This document shows positions 36,280-44,317 of a stretch of DNA of 64,000 bases, piece by piece. Source of the DNA: Hyphococcus luteus (GTDB lineage: Bacteria > Pseudomonadota > Alphaproteobacteria > Caulobacterales > Parvularculaceae). The DNA lies in assembly GCF_002943565.1 (NCBI RefSeq), contig NZ_PJCH01000010.1:186001-250000 (forward strand). Reading direction: 5' to 3'. Under the pieces are notes generated by a model. The model searched no databases. It saw nothing but the letters and a program-made list of their open reading frames with translations, and had not been told where the DNA came from. Position 1 is the stretch's first letter; each line of letters opens with the position of its first letter. The position numbers and the translations under genes are program-made.

Positions 36280-38874
36280 GTGCGTATCTGGATCGCTCAA
36301 ACATTTTCAACCGTATCAATTTTGGCGAAGATCGTGGTTTCCTTATTCCGAGGTCTCATTGGGGTCGTATTTGCGCTGGCCAATGCGGGCGCCTCAATGG
36401 CTGAGCCCCATAAGTTATCTCTTGATGACATGATGAAGGTGGAAGGTTTGGGTAGGGCGGCCAGCGATCCAACAGGACATTGGTTTGTTTACGAACGCTT
36501 GCGCCCCTACGGTCAATTGCCAGATTACACTTTCGGCGCCTATGCGTTTAGGAAGTCCGGTCATCAACTTTGGCGATATGATTTAGACAAAGGGGGTGAT
36601 GCCGCACTTTTACCCGGTTTGGATCAGGAATTTTATAATTATCTCCAGGGTTTCTCACCCTCCGGGCGCTTTTTGGCACTTTTTCAGTATCGCTTTGGCG
36701 CAATATCCATAGCCGCTTACGATATGATCCGAGAGAAGAGCGTGGTGTTTGATCAGACACCGGCGTTAAGCCGCAGCGGCGAGCATGATCCCGTTTGGAT
36801 ATCCAAGGATGAGCTCGTATTTGCAGCTCTGCCGAAAGGCGAGCAGCCGATATCAACAAGCGTGCGGGCATACACGGGTAAGGCGCTTACGCTCGCATGG
36901 GACAATGCGTGGCGAGGCAGGATTGCTACCGCGGACGAAGTGCGTTCGACTTTTGAAGATCAATCCAACGAACAGGAAGTTGGTGTCCTCGTGCGCGCCA
37001 ACGCACGCACCGGCAAGGTCAAAACTCTCGCCAGGGGGCTGTTTGCTGACCTCAGGGTGTCGCCGGACACGCGCTATTTGGCGGGCCTTGCTGTCTCAAA
37101 GCCGCGCTCGGCAGATTCCAGCAAACTGATTGTGGCTGACTCGCGCCGCTATCGTTTGACGGTTTTTGATTTGAATACCGGCGAGGCCCGGCCGGTAGCG
37201 CCCAAAATTGAATTCTTTCCTTATTCGATCGCCTGGGCGCCCGACAGCGAGCGTGTCGCCGCCTTTGGTTGGGCGTCGAGTGAAGGGCCGCGCAGTGGCG
37301 GATTTTATGTGATAGATGTAAAAAATGGCGCAGCGACCCGGTATGACCATAAGGGCCTCGACCTGGTTTCCGAACGGGAGCGCGGCTGGCTGCAGCGCCC
37401 GGAACGCACCGCATTTCTTGGAAACAATCTCCTCGTATTCGCACGTCGAATTCCAGAAAATGAGAGGCAAGATCCGCGCTTCACTTTTCAAAATACATGG
37501 CCAACCAATCTTTCGAAGCCGGACTGGTATCTCTTGCGCCCTGACGGTACGTCGGAAAACCTCTCAAAGGACCTCCCTGGAATATCAGGTATTCCTGTCG
37601 GTGCAGGGGACGGGCATGTCACTGTGTGGGCGGAGAATGGAGTCTACCGTTTTTATGAAAACGGCAGTCGTCTATTGCTGACGCCAGAAATACCCGGCCG
37701 CTTCCGGTTTGTTTCTGCGGACAGCTTTACAAGCAGGAGCGGTTTGATCCGTCCCGAATTTGAAGAAAAAGCGTTGTTTACCGTAAACAACGCCGGGTCA
37801 AAAAAGACCGTGATGGTTGATCTGCGAAATGGCCATGAAGGCGATGTTGTGATTGTCGACGCTCCATCAGCGGATGCGGCGCCGATGGCGGGTAGTCTTG
37901 CCGCAGGCGCTGTTCTATTTGATGTTGAAGAGGGCTCGGTTTCACGTCTCTTGGTTGCAAGAGCTGAGGATCAAAGGCGGCCGCATACTATCGCCAGTGT
38001 AAATACTCATCTTGCCGAGGTTGATCTGGGCGCCTGGAAAACGGTCTCATATGAGATTGACGATCCGCAGGGCATTCTTCCCTCGCACGTTGTTGAAAGC
38101 TGCGTTTTGCTGCCGCCGGGATACGATGGCGAGGTCTTACCGGCAATCGTGAATGTTTATCCGGGAGTGGAGCCGAGCTGTACAAGCGAGCCTCCAAAGA
38201 TCTCCTATCCTGATCCCTATTCGCCTTACTTATGGGCCGGCAAGGGATACGCCTACGCGCGCCTTGCAACACCGAGACAGTTGATACGCACCAATGACGG
38301 CCCGATAGCCGGCTTGGATGAGGTAATTGAGGCGGGCGCGAATGCACTTGTAAAAGCAGGAATCACCGCCCCAGAGCGCATGGTGCTAGATGGATCGAGT
38401 CAGGGTGGCGTGTCTGCACTGTATGTGGCTGCTCACTCCAATCGATTTAAGGGGGTTATTGCGAGGAATAGCTGGGCGGATTTTTTTAGTCACTATTTTG
38501 GCGCTCAGGGCATCGCTAGGTACGAATATGGAGAGGAGTATTTTAACACGAGTGCTCTTCGGTATGACTCGATCAGCGGGTCCGATTTCGGGATCGGGCG
38601 ACAGCCATTCGAAGACCCGGAAGTCTACTATAAAAATAGTCCGGTCTTTCTTGCGCCGCAGATCGACATGCCTGTTCTGCTTATTCATTCAGATATGGAT
38701 TTCTTCGATATTTCCCAATTCGATGAAATGTTCGGGGCATTGAAGCGCTCTGGAAAAGATGTGCGGTACGTTCGTTATTGGGGTGAAGGCCATTTACTCT
38801 CAAGCCCAGCGAATATTCGTGATATGTGGGAACGAACAGACGCCTTTTTGAAGGATAACGGCGTCACTCCCTAG
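36280..38874 (+). CDS. S9-family (prolyl oligopeptidase-like) peptidase, module 2
   Basis: An 864-residue exported serine peptidase. A GTG start gives a long signal-like N-terminus ending LFRGLIGVVFALANAGASMA. After a beta-propeller region the hydrolase domain has Ser707 in GSSQGG, Asp807 in HSDMDFF and His838 in GEGHLL, a complete catalytic triad. It is more distant from AtxE2 than the module 1 enzyme and looks more like a general S9 peptidase, so isopeptidase activity is an inference from its position 38 bases after the receptor gene. GC content looks lower than average. Confidence 0.82.
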   Translation: MRIWIAQTFSTVSILAKIVVSLFRGLIGVVFALANAGASMAEPHKLSLDDMMKVEGLGRAASDPTGHWFVYERLRPYGQLPDYTFGAYAFRKSGHQLWRYDLDKGGDAALLPGLDQEFYNYLQGFSPSGRFLALFQYRFGAISIAAYDMIREKSVVFDQTPALSRSGEHDPVWISKDELVFAALPKGEQPISTSVRAYTGKALTLAWDNAWRGRIATADEVRSTFEDQSNEQEVGVLVRANARTGKVKTLARGLFADLRVSPDTRYLAGLAVSKPRSADSSKLIVADSRRYRLTVFDLNTGEARPVAPKIEFFPYSIAWAPDSERVAAFGWASSEGPRSGGFYVIDVKNGAATRYDHKGLDLVSERERGWLQRPERTAFLGNNLLVFARRIPENERQDPRFTFQNTWPTNLSKPDWYLLRPDGTSENLSKDLPGISGIPVGAGDGHVTVWAENGVYRFYENGSRLLLTPEIPGRFRFVSADSFTSRSGLIRPEFEEKALFTVNNAGSKKTVMVDLRNGHEGDVVIVDAPSADAAPMAGSLAAGAVLFDVEEGSVSRLLVARAEDQRRPHTIASVNTHLAEVDLGAWKTVSYEIDDPQGILPSHVVESCVLLPPGYDGEVLPAIVNVYPGVEPSCTSEPPKISYPDPYSPYLWAGKGYAYARLATPRQLIRTNDGPIAGLDEVIEAGANALVKAGITAPERMVLDGSSQGGVSALYVAAHSNRFKGVIARNSWADFFSHYFGAQGIARYEYGEEYFNTSALRYDSISGSDFGIGRQPFEDPEVYYKNSPVFLAPQIDMPVLLIHSDMDFFDISQFDEMFGALKRSGKDVRYVRYWGEGHLLSSPANIRDMWERTDAFLKDNGVTP

Positions 38875-39904
38875 CAATATTATGGATTATTTATCTTCAA
38901 TTGATGCTGGTGCGGATGGTCTCCATCTGGCTGAGTAAGGCTCGATTTTATATTTTCCGATGCAACTTGGTCGAAGTTTTCTCGCGCGCTACTGCGCTCA
39001 TCCTTACAAAGTTTCCATAGGGCGACGCTTTTGAATTTTCGACCTCGGAAGGTCCGTTATTCTTGAGGTCGAGCACTATACGCGGGAATTCTTTCAAGCA
39101 GCCAGATAAATTCGTGGGCGGGATAATTAGTATGGTCGTCACCGACTGCGATCCAGATGCGGATCGATTGTCACTGATCGCTGGTAAGGCCATATATTCA
39201 AATAGATATACATCTACATGCTTGTATGTTCTTTGATGGATGATACCGGCTAAGTTATGTTTTCAATTCTTTATTATTGCTTAGGGGGAGCTTTCGGACG
39301 TTATCTTTGCGGTATGCGATTCACGTGCCGTCGACCGATGCGCCAGCCTTCGTGTTCGAGCAGCTAGAGAATGTGGCAATGGCGACGGCGGTCGAACTTT
39401 GAGGCTCGATGGATGATCGTTTATGAAGCGACATTTGACGGCTTCGCTTTCTCATCCAGCGCCAAGCTTCTTGAATTCAGATCCGGCGATGCAGAAAGCC
39501 TACAACGCGAAAAACCCCGTAATTTCCGAGCCCAAAAGGCTATTTATGGGAAATTTCTGAGAAAAAATATAGTATAGAGAAGTATTGATTGAGCATAATT
39601 TTTGGAATACATCTCTATCGGAAGGTGTAATTGTGCGCCGCGCGACCGGCTCTTGAAAAGACGGTGATATAGAGCGGCGCGAAAGCATCGGGCTTGGGTG
39701 CGACTATCAGCGGAAACTACTTTGCCCGGCGGTTGCCCCCGCGAGCATTCTTACTGGTGAGCGATTTTATGAGCATTTTCAGTGGGTCGGCTGAAGGCGA
39801 TTTGGTAATTGTATTCACGCGGCAAATGAATGTCCGGTTTAATAGATGTTTCAAGCTGATCACCTTAGTGCGCAGCGGTTTATTGTTTCGCGAGCGTTTT
39901 GCAG
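38875..39904. other. AT-rich gap between modules 2 and 3, no convincing gene
   Basis: About 1 kb. It holds the right copy of the 32-bp repeat (39235-39266). Short frames at 38948-39193 (minus) and 39371-39577 (plus) have no Shine-Dalgarno or familiar motif. No sigma factor is found in front of the next fecR-like gene, and no LGKA-type lasso leader was seen on either strand. Confidence 0.5.
39235..39266 (+). repeat. 32-bp direct repeat, right copy
   Basis: Matches 24325-24356 with three mismatches over 32 bases, in the same orientation, 14.9 kb apart. Possible boundary of an acquired segment or a shared regulatory site. Confidence 0.7.
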
Positions 39905-40966
39905 ATGACCCGTGAGGTTGAATATTTCCAGGACGGCAAGACGCTGAGCGAAGAGGAGCGCGCCGCGATCGAATGGCATATGCAGCTGCTTCGCGGCGAC
40001 GCGTCAGCACATCTCGAGAAAGAATTCGAGGCCTGGCTCGAGGCGTCTCCTGAAAATACGAAAGTCTACGAAGCGCTTGTACGCCTCTGGGACAAGGTCG
40101 AAACGGTTGCGGACGGAGAGCTGAAACGCGCCGCGCCGGCGCCGGACGGCGCCGACCGGGAACGCGCTCCGGCGCCGGCGCGCGTGAGGCCGTTCGGACG
40201 GACCTGGCGCACAATGGGGGGCGCCATGGCGCTGGTTTTGCTGGTCATGCTGTTCGTGCAGCTGCCGTTCAATGGCGCGACATACGAAACCGCACTCGGC
40301 GAACAGCGCGAGTTTGAGCTTGCGGACGGATCCGTGCTCACCCTGAACACCGCCTCTTCGGCTGAAGTACGGTTGAGAAAAGGGGTGCGGCTCGTGCGAC
40401 TTCTTGACGGACAGGCGAGCTTCTCCGTCGCGCACGATGAAGGCCGGCCGTTCATCGTTTTTGCTGCGGACAGCGCCGTGATGGCGGTCGGCACCGAATT
40501 CGACGTTTTCAAATCCGGCGATGAAGTCAGGGTGACGCTGATTGAAGGCGCCGTTGATGTCGCCGCCGGCCTGTCGGAAAGGCGGGCGGTGCGCGACCTC
40601 CCGGCGAAAGAGCGAAGCCCCGATCTCAAGGTCGCGGAGCTTGTCCCGGGCGATCAGATTTTCATTGACGCCGGAGACGGCTCCATGTCGCCGGCGGCGA
40701 AAGCCGATATCGACCGTCTCATGGCGTGGCGCGAAGGCAAGGTCAGTTTCCGGAACACGCCCCTGAAGGAAGCGGTCGCAGAGATAAACCGGTATTCGGC
40801 GGTGAAAATTCGCCTCGAGGGCGAAGAACTCGGCGAATTGCTGGTGAGCGGCACATTTGGGATTCACAACGCCGACAGTTTCACGAGCGCTGTTGAAACC
40901 CTGTTCGGGCTCGACAGCCGCCGGCAGGGACGTTCGATCGTGCTGACGCGCAAGGAAGCCGCCTGA
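39905..40966 (+). CDS. FecR-type signal transducer without adjacent sigma factor, module 3
   Basis: A 353-residue FecR-like protein. N-terminal domain: LSEEERAAIEWHMQLLRGDASAHLEKEFEAWLEASPENTKVYEAL; one membrane span GGAMALVLLVMLFVQLPF; periplasmic FecR domain ELADGSVLTLNTASSAEVRLRKGVRLVRL, ASFSVAHDEGRPFIV, AVGTEFDVFKSGD; C-terminal STN-like domain FRNTPLKEAVAEINRYSAVKIRL ending RRQGRSIVLTRKEAA. The ATG at 39905 is preferred over a TTG six bases earlier. Unlike modules 1 and 2, no sigma gene lies upstream in about 1 kb, so it must signal to a distant sigma factor or has lost its partner. Confidence 0.9.
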   Translation: MTREVEYFQDGKTLSEEERAAIEWHMQLLRGDASAHLEKEFEAWLEASPENTKVYEALVRLWDKVETVADGELKRAAPAPDGADRERAPAPARVRPFGRTWRTMGGAMALVLLVMLFVQLPFNGATYETALGEQREFELADGSVLTLNTASSAEVRLRKGVRLVRLLDGQASFSVAHDEGRPFIVFAADSAVMAVGTEFDVFKSGDEVRVTLIEGAVDVAAGLSERRAVRDLPAKERSPDLKVAELVPGDQIFIDAGDGSMSPAAKADIDRLMAWREGKVSFRNTPLKEAVAEINRYSAVKIRLEGEELGELLVSGTFGIHNADSFTSAVETLFGLDSRRQGRSIVLTRKEAA

Positions 40967-41247
40967 ACGCATGTTCTTCGACGCAGCTGGCCGGTTTGGC
41001 CCCGGCGCCGAAGATATCAGCCGCCCCGGCCTTTCCGGCCCTTGCATTTGCTTTCCTGAATTGACAAGCCGCGGACTGCGCCTGGCGTCACAGGTTTTTT
41101 CTTCATGAAACGGGCAGCCGCCTTCCGGGTCTGCCCTTAAGCCTGCCATGACGAAATCAAATCAATATATTATGGTCTGCGCATTCTTTCTGGTAGAGAG
41201 CATTGGAAAGGCGGCGTTAGGGCGCGCCGTCCGCAAGGGGCTTTAAT

Positions 41248-43887
41248 ATGCGTGTTTTATCTGCGCCTGGCGGACGGGCCTTTTGGGCGTGTCTTGCGGG
41301 AGCGCTGCTATGGACGCAGGCGCATCCGGCGCGCGCAGCCGCCGGGGCCGGTGAAGGCGCGCCCGACCGGGCGATTGTATTTTATATTCCTCCGTCCGGC
41401 CTTGACGCCGCGCTCGAAGCCTTTGCGGAACAGACGGGCGCGGAAATCATCTACGCCGACCGGGATATCGCCGGTAAGACAAGCCCCGGCGTCGCGGGGA
41501 TTCTCGGCGAAACGCAAGCGCTCGACATTCTGATTGCGGGAACAGGCCTCGAATTCGTCAAAAACGAATATGGCGTCATCATCGTCAGGCGCGTTTCCGA
41601 ACCTGCGCAGGATCGGGCGGCGGCGCCCGCAGCCGACACGTCGCCCGAGGCCGGCATGCGGGAAATCGATGAGCGCTCGCCAGTGGATGAGGTCGTCGCC
41701 ATCGGGACGAATATTCGCGGCGTGCGAAATCCTGCATCGCCCGTTCACATTCATCGCCGCGAAACCATCGAACGCTCGGGCGCTGCATCGGTGCAGGACT
41801 TCGTTCGGCTGCTGCCCCAGAATCTGAATTTCAGCGATACGACGGCGGCCGGCTTCGCCGGTCCGCCATCGGGTTTTGGCGGCGCCGGCGCCGCGATAGA
41901 CATGCGCGGGCTTGGCGAAGGCGCAACATTGACGCTCGTGAACGGCCGGCGCGTCGCGCCTGGCGGCGAGGGCGCAGGTTTCGTGGACATCTCGTTGCTG
42001 CCCCTCTCGGCGATTGAAAGAATCGAGATGGTGACCGACGGCGCGTCGGCGATTTACGGCGCGGACGCCGTGGCGGGCGTTGCTAATTTCGAGCTTGTCG
42101 ACAGGATAGAGGGCGCGCAAACCGATCTCGCCTTCGGGTCCGTCACCGAAGGCGGCCTGCGCCAGCTCCGGGCGAGCCAGATGGCCGGAACCAAGTGGAG
42201 CGGCGGCAATATCTTTGCAGGCTATGAATTCCTTGGCTCGACGAGACTGGATTCGCAGGATCGGAAGATTTCCGCTGGCGCTGCGGATCCGACCGATCTG
42301 TCGCCCAAACGCGAACGTCACAGCGTTTTCGCCGGCGCGAGCGCGGCGCTTAGCCCAGATCTTGATGTCGAGATCTTCGGCCTATACTCGGATCGCGAGG
42401 TCAGCTTTCGACTTTCCGACAACCTGTTCGGCGCGGGCGAGGAAACCACGTCGGCCCGGCTCCTTTTCGGGAATGTCTCGGGAACCTATCATCTGGGGCG
42501 CGGCTGGGCGGCGAGTTTTTCGGCGAATTATTCCCGCAACGAGACCGCCGGCGCCCGTCTTGCTGCGAGCGCGCCTCCTTTCGATGTGGACGCCCGTTCG
42601 GCGATGACGGTCGCGGAGCTAATGGCCGAAGGACCGGTCTTCGCCGCGCCAGGCGGCGATGTCCGTCTCGCGGCGGGTTTCCAGTTTCGGTCCGAGCGTT
42701 TCCTGCGCTCTACCATGAGCGTGACGCAGGAGCGGACCAGCCGGGACCGTCGCGCCTATGCGGGCTTTGCCGAATTATATGTTCCCGTTTTCGGCGAGCC
42801 GAATGCGCGATCCGGTCTTGAAGAGCTGACATTGACCGCTGCGGCGCGGATCGAACGTTTCAGTGATTTCGGCGAAACAGTGAATCCAAAAGTCGGTCTG
42901 CGTTATGCGCCGTCCGAAGAAATCCGGTTTCGCGGGACATTCGGAACATCCTTCCAGGCGCCGGGCCTTTATGATTTGGGCCGCAATCGGACCGTTCAAC
43001 CCTTGCCGGGCGCGCTTTTTGTCCCCGATCCGGATGCGCTCGGGGCGCCGCCGGACGTTCTAGTGTTGTCCGGGGGCAATCCCGATCTTGATCCTGAAAA
43101 TGCGACGACCTGGACCGCCGGCGCCGATTTCGGATCGTTCGGCGCGCCGGGATTTGCAGCCGCGCTCACCTATTACGACATAAAATTCAAGAACCGCATC
43201 GGAACGCCGGGCGTCGCGCTCAATCAGGCGCTTGCGACACCCGAGGCCTTCGGCGGCGCGGTAACGATCGATCCTGCATTGGAGCAAGTGCAGCCATATT
43301 ATGTAAGCAGCGAATTTAGCAATCCCTTCGGGATCTCGGCGGACGCAATCGGGGCGATTGTCGATTATGGTCTGGCGAACACGGCTTCGACGAAGGTGAG
43401 CGGCGTCGATCTCAAACTTGGCTACGAAGCCGATATCGGCGCCGGCGCGCTAAGCGCCGGCCTCGATGCGAGCTATATGTTCGATTACAATTTCCAGGCG
43501 AATAGCGCCCAGGATCGTGTCTCCCTGCTCGACACTGTTTTCCATCCCCCCGATTTGCGTTTTCGGGCCAATGCAGGTTTTGGCAGCGGCGCCTTTAGCG
43601 CGGCTTTCTATGTGAATTATGTCGATTCCTATGAGAGCTTCGAGACGGGTGTTCGAGAACAGGTCGCATCATGGACGACCGTCGATCTGGGCCTGACCTA
43701 TGACGGCGGAGACGCCGCATCCAGCCAAAGGCGGAAGGGTCTTTCCGTCAATCTCTACGTGGCGAATCTGTTCGACGAGCCGCCGCCTTTTGTGGATCTG
43801 GGTCTCGGTCTCGGCTTGAGTTTCGACGGCGTCAACGCCAATGCAACCGGCCGCTTTATTTCGATCGGCGTTTCGAAATCCTGGTGA
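41248..43887 (+). CDS. STN-containing TonB-dependent receptor, module 3
   Basis: An 879-residue receptor. Signal peptide: RAFWACLAGALLWTQAHPARA. STN domain: FYIPPSGLDAALEAFAEQTGAEIIYADRDI. Plug: VVAIGTNIRGVRNPASPVHI, LLPQNLNFSD, IDMRGLGEGATLTLVNGRR, ERIEMVTDGASAIYGADAVAG. The barrel ends RFISIGVSKSW. AAGGGGC precedes the ATG. It converges with the lasso operon 1 genes on the other strand, with 134 bases between its stop and the precursor stop, so it is the likely receptor for that lasso peptide. No isopeptidase is attached. Confidence 0.92.
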   Translation: MRVLSAPGGRAFWACLAGALLWTQAHPARAAAGAGEGAPDRAIVFYIPPSGLDAALEAFAEQTGAEIIYADRDIAGKTSPGVAGILGETQALDILIAGTGLEFVKNEYGVIIVRRVSEPAQDRAAAPAADTSPEAGMREIDERSPVDEVVAIGTNIRGVRNPASPVHIHRRETIERSGAASVQDFVRLLPQNLNFSDTTAAGFAGPPSGFGGAGAAIDMRGLGEGATLTLVNGRRVAPGGEGAGFVDISLLPLSAIERIEMVTDGASAIYGADAVAGVANFELVDRIEGAQTDLAFGSVTEGGLRQLRASQMAGTKWSGGNIFAGYEFLGSTRLDSQDRKISAGAADPTDLSPKRERHSVFAGASAALSPDLDVEIFGLYSDREVSFRLSDNLFGAGEETTSARLLFGNVSGTYHLGRGWAASFSANYSRNETAGARLAASAPPFDVDARSAMTVAELMAEGPVFAAPGGDVRLAAGFQFRSERFLRSTMSVTQERTSRDRRAYAGFAELYVPVFGEPNARSGLEELTLTAAARIERFSDFGETVNPKVGLRYAPSEEIRFRGTFGTSFQAPGLYDLGRNRTVQPLPGALFVPDPDALGAPPDVLVLSGGNPDLDPENATTWTAGADFGSFGAPGFAAALTYYDIKFKNRIGTPGVALNQALATPEAFGGAVTIDPALEQVQPYYVSSEFSNPFGISADAIGAIVDYGLANTASTKVSGVDLKLGYEADIGAGALSAGLDASYMFDYNFQANSAQDRVSLLDTVFHPPDLRFRANAGFGSGAFSAAFYVNYVDSYESFETGVREQVASWTTVDLGLTYDGGDAASSQRRKGLSVNLYVANLFDEPPPFVDLGLGLGLSFDGVNANATGRFISIGVSKSW

Positions 43888-43969
43888 GCCGGGAGGGGTC
43901 GCAAGGCCCCGCGCCTCATTCTCGATCGCGCGTTCCACTGCGCGAAATTGCCGAATGAAATAATTCCGG

Positions 43970-44002
43970 AAAAACGCCGGCGCGCCATGAGCGGCGCGCC
44001 GG
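43970..44002 (-). terminator. rho-independent terminator of lasso operon 1
   Basis: On the minus strand CCGGCGCGCC, a 6-base loop and GGCGCGCCGG form a perfect 10-bp stem (arms 43993-44002 and 43977-43986), followed by CG and TTTTT. It sits 18 bases after the precursor stop codon, which supports the small precursor gene as the last gene of the operon. Confidence 0.8.
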
Positions 44003-44020
44003 ACTGTTCCGATTGGGGGG

Positions 44021-44104
44021 CTAGATGAACCGCCCGACCCAATCGATTAGCACCGGCACGCCGATGCCCTTGGTCGCTCTTGTCGCTTTGCCAAGATAGA
44101 TCAT
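44021..44104 (-). CDS. lasso peptide precursor A1 (27 aa)
   Basis: A gene too short for ordinary callers. GAGGAG lies six bases before the ATG. The product is a leader MIYLGKATRATK and a predicted core GIGVPVLIDWVGRFI. The leader has the LGKA motif of astexin-type precursors and the required Thr at the second-last leader position, and the core begins with Gly. Asp9 is correctly placed to form a 9-residue Gly1-Asp9 macrolactam, leaving a 6-residue tail WVGRFI. There is no cysteine (class II). The core is unusually hydrophobic with one Arg. A longer in-frame start at 44203 exists, but the Shine-Dalgarno favours the short form. The gene follows C1 by 213 bases and is closed by a terminator. Confidence 0.88.
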   Translation of the reverse strand: MIYLGKATRATKGIGVPVLIDWVGRFI

Positions 44105-44317
44105 ACAAGACTCCTCATTTGCGTCTTCTTTCCTTGGGGGGGAACATCCCCTCAAGAACGATACAGGGTTACGGATGAACGCCGGACCACTATATGGCCC
44201 CAATATTATCCGGAACGAAGGGCGAGTTGAAACGTCCGGCCTAAAACAGCCGGCGCATCAGTTGTTTGTGCCCGCATACTGACTGGTTTTCTGCGGTCCC
44301 GCAGACTAAAAGGCCGT

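Noticed and set aside
38948-39577. Short frames in the gap before module 3
   Set aside because: They lack ribosome binding sites and familiar motifs; the AT-rich gap is better explained as non-coding or decayed DNA.
44021-44203. Longer 60-residue version of lasso precursor A1
   Set aside because: The Shine-Dalgarno GAGGAG is correctly spaced to the internal ATG at 44104, and precursor A2 shows that a 12-residue leader is the natural form here.
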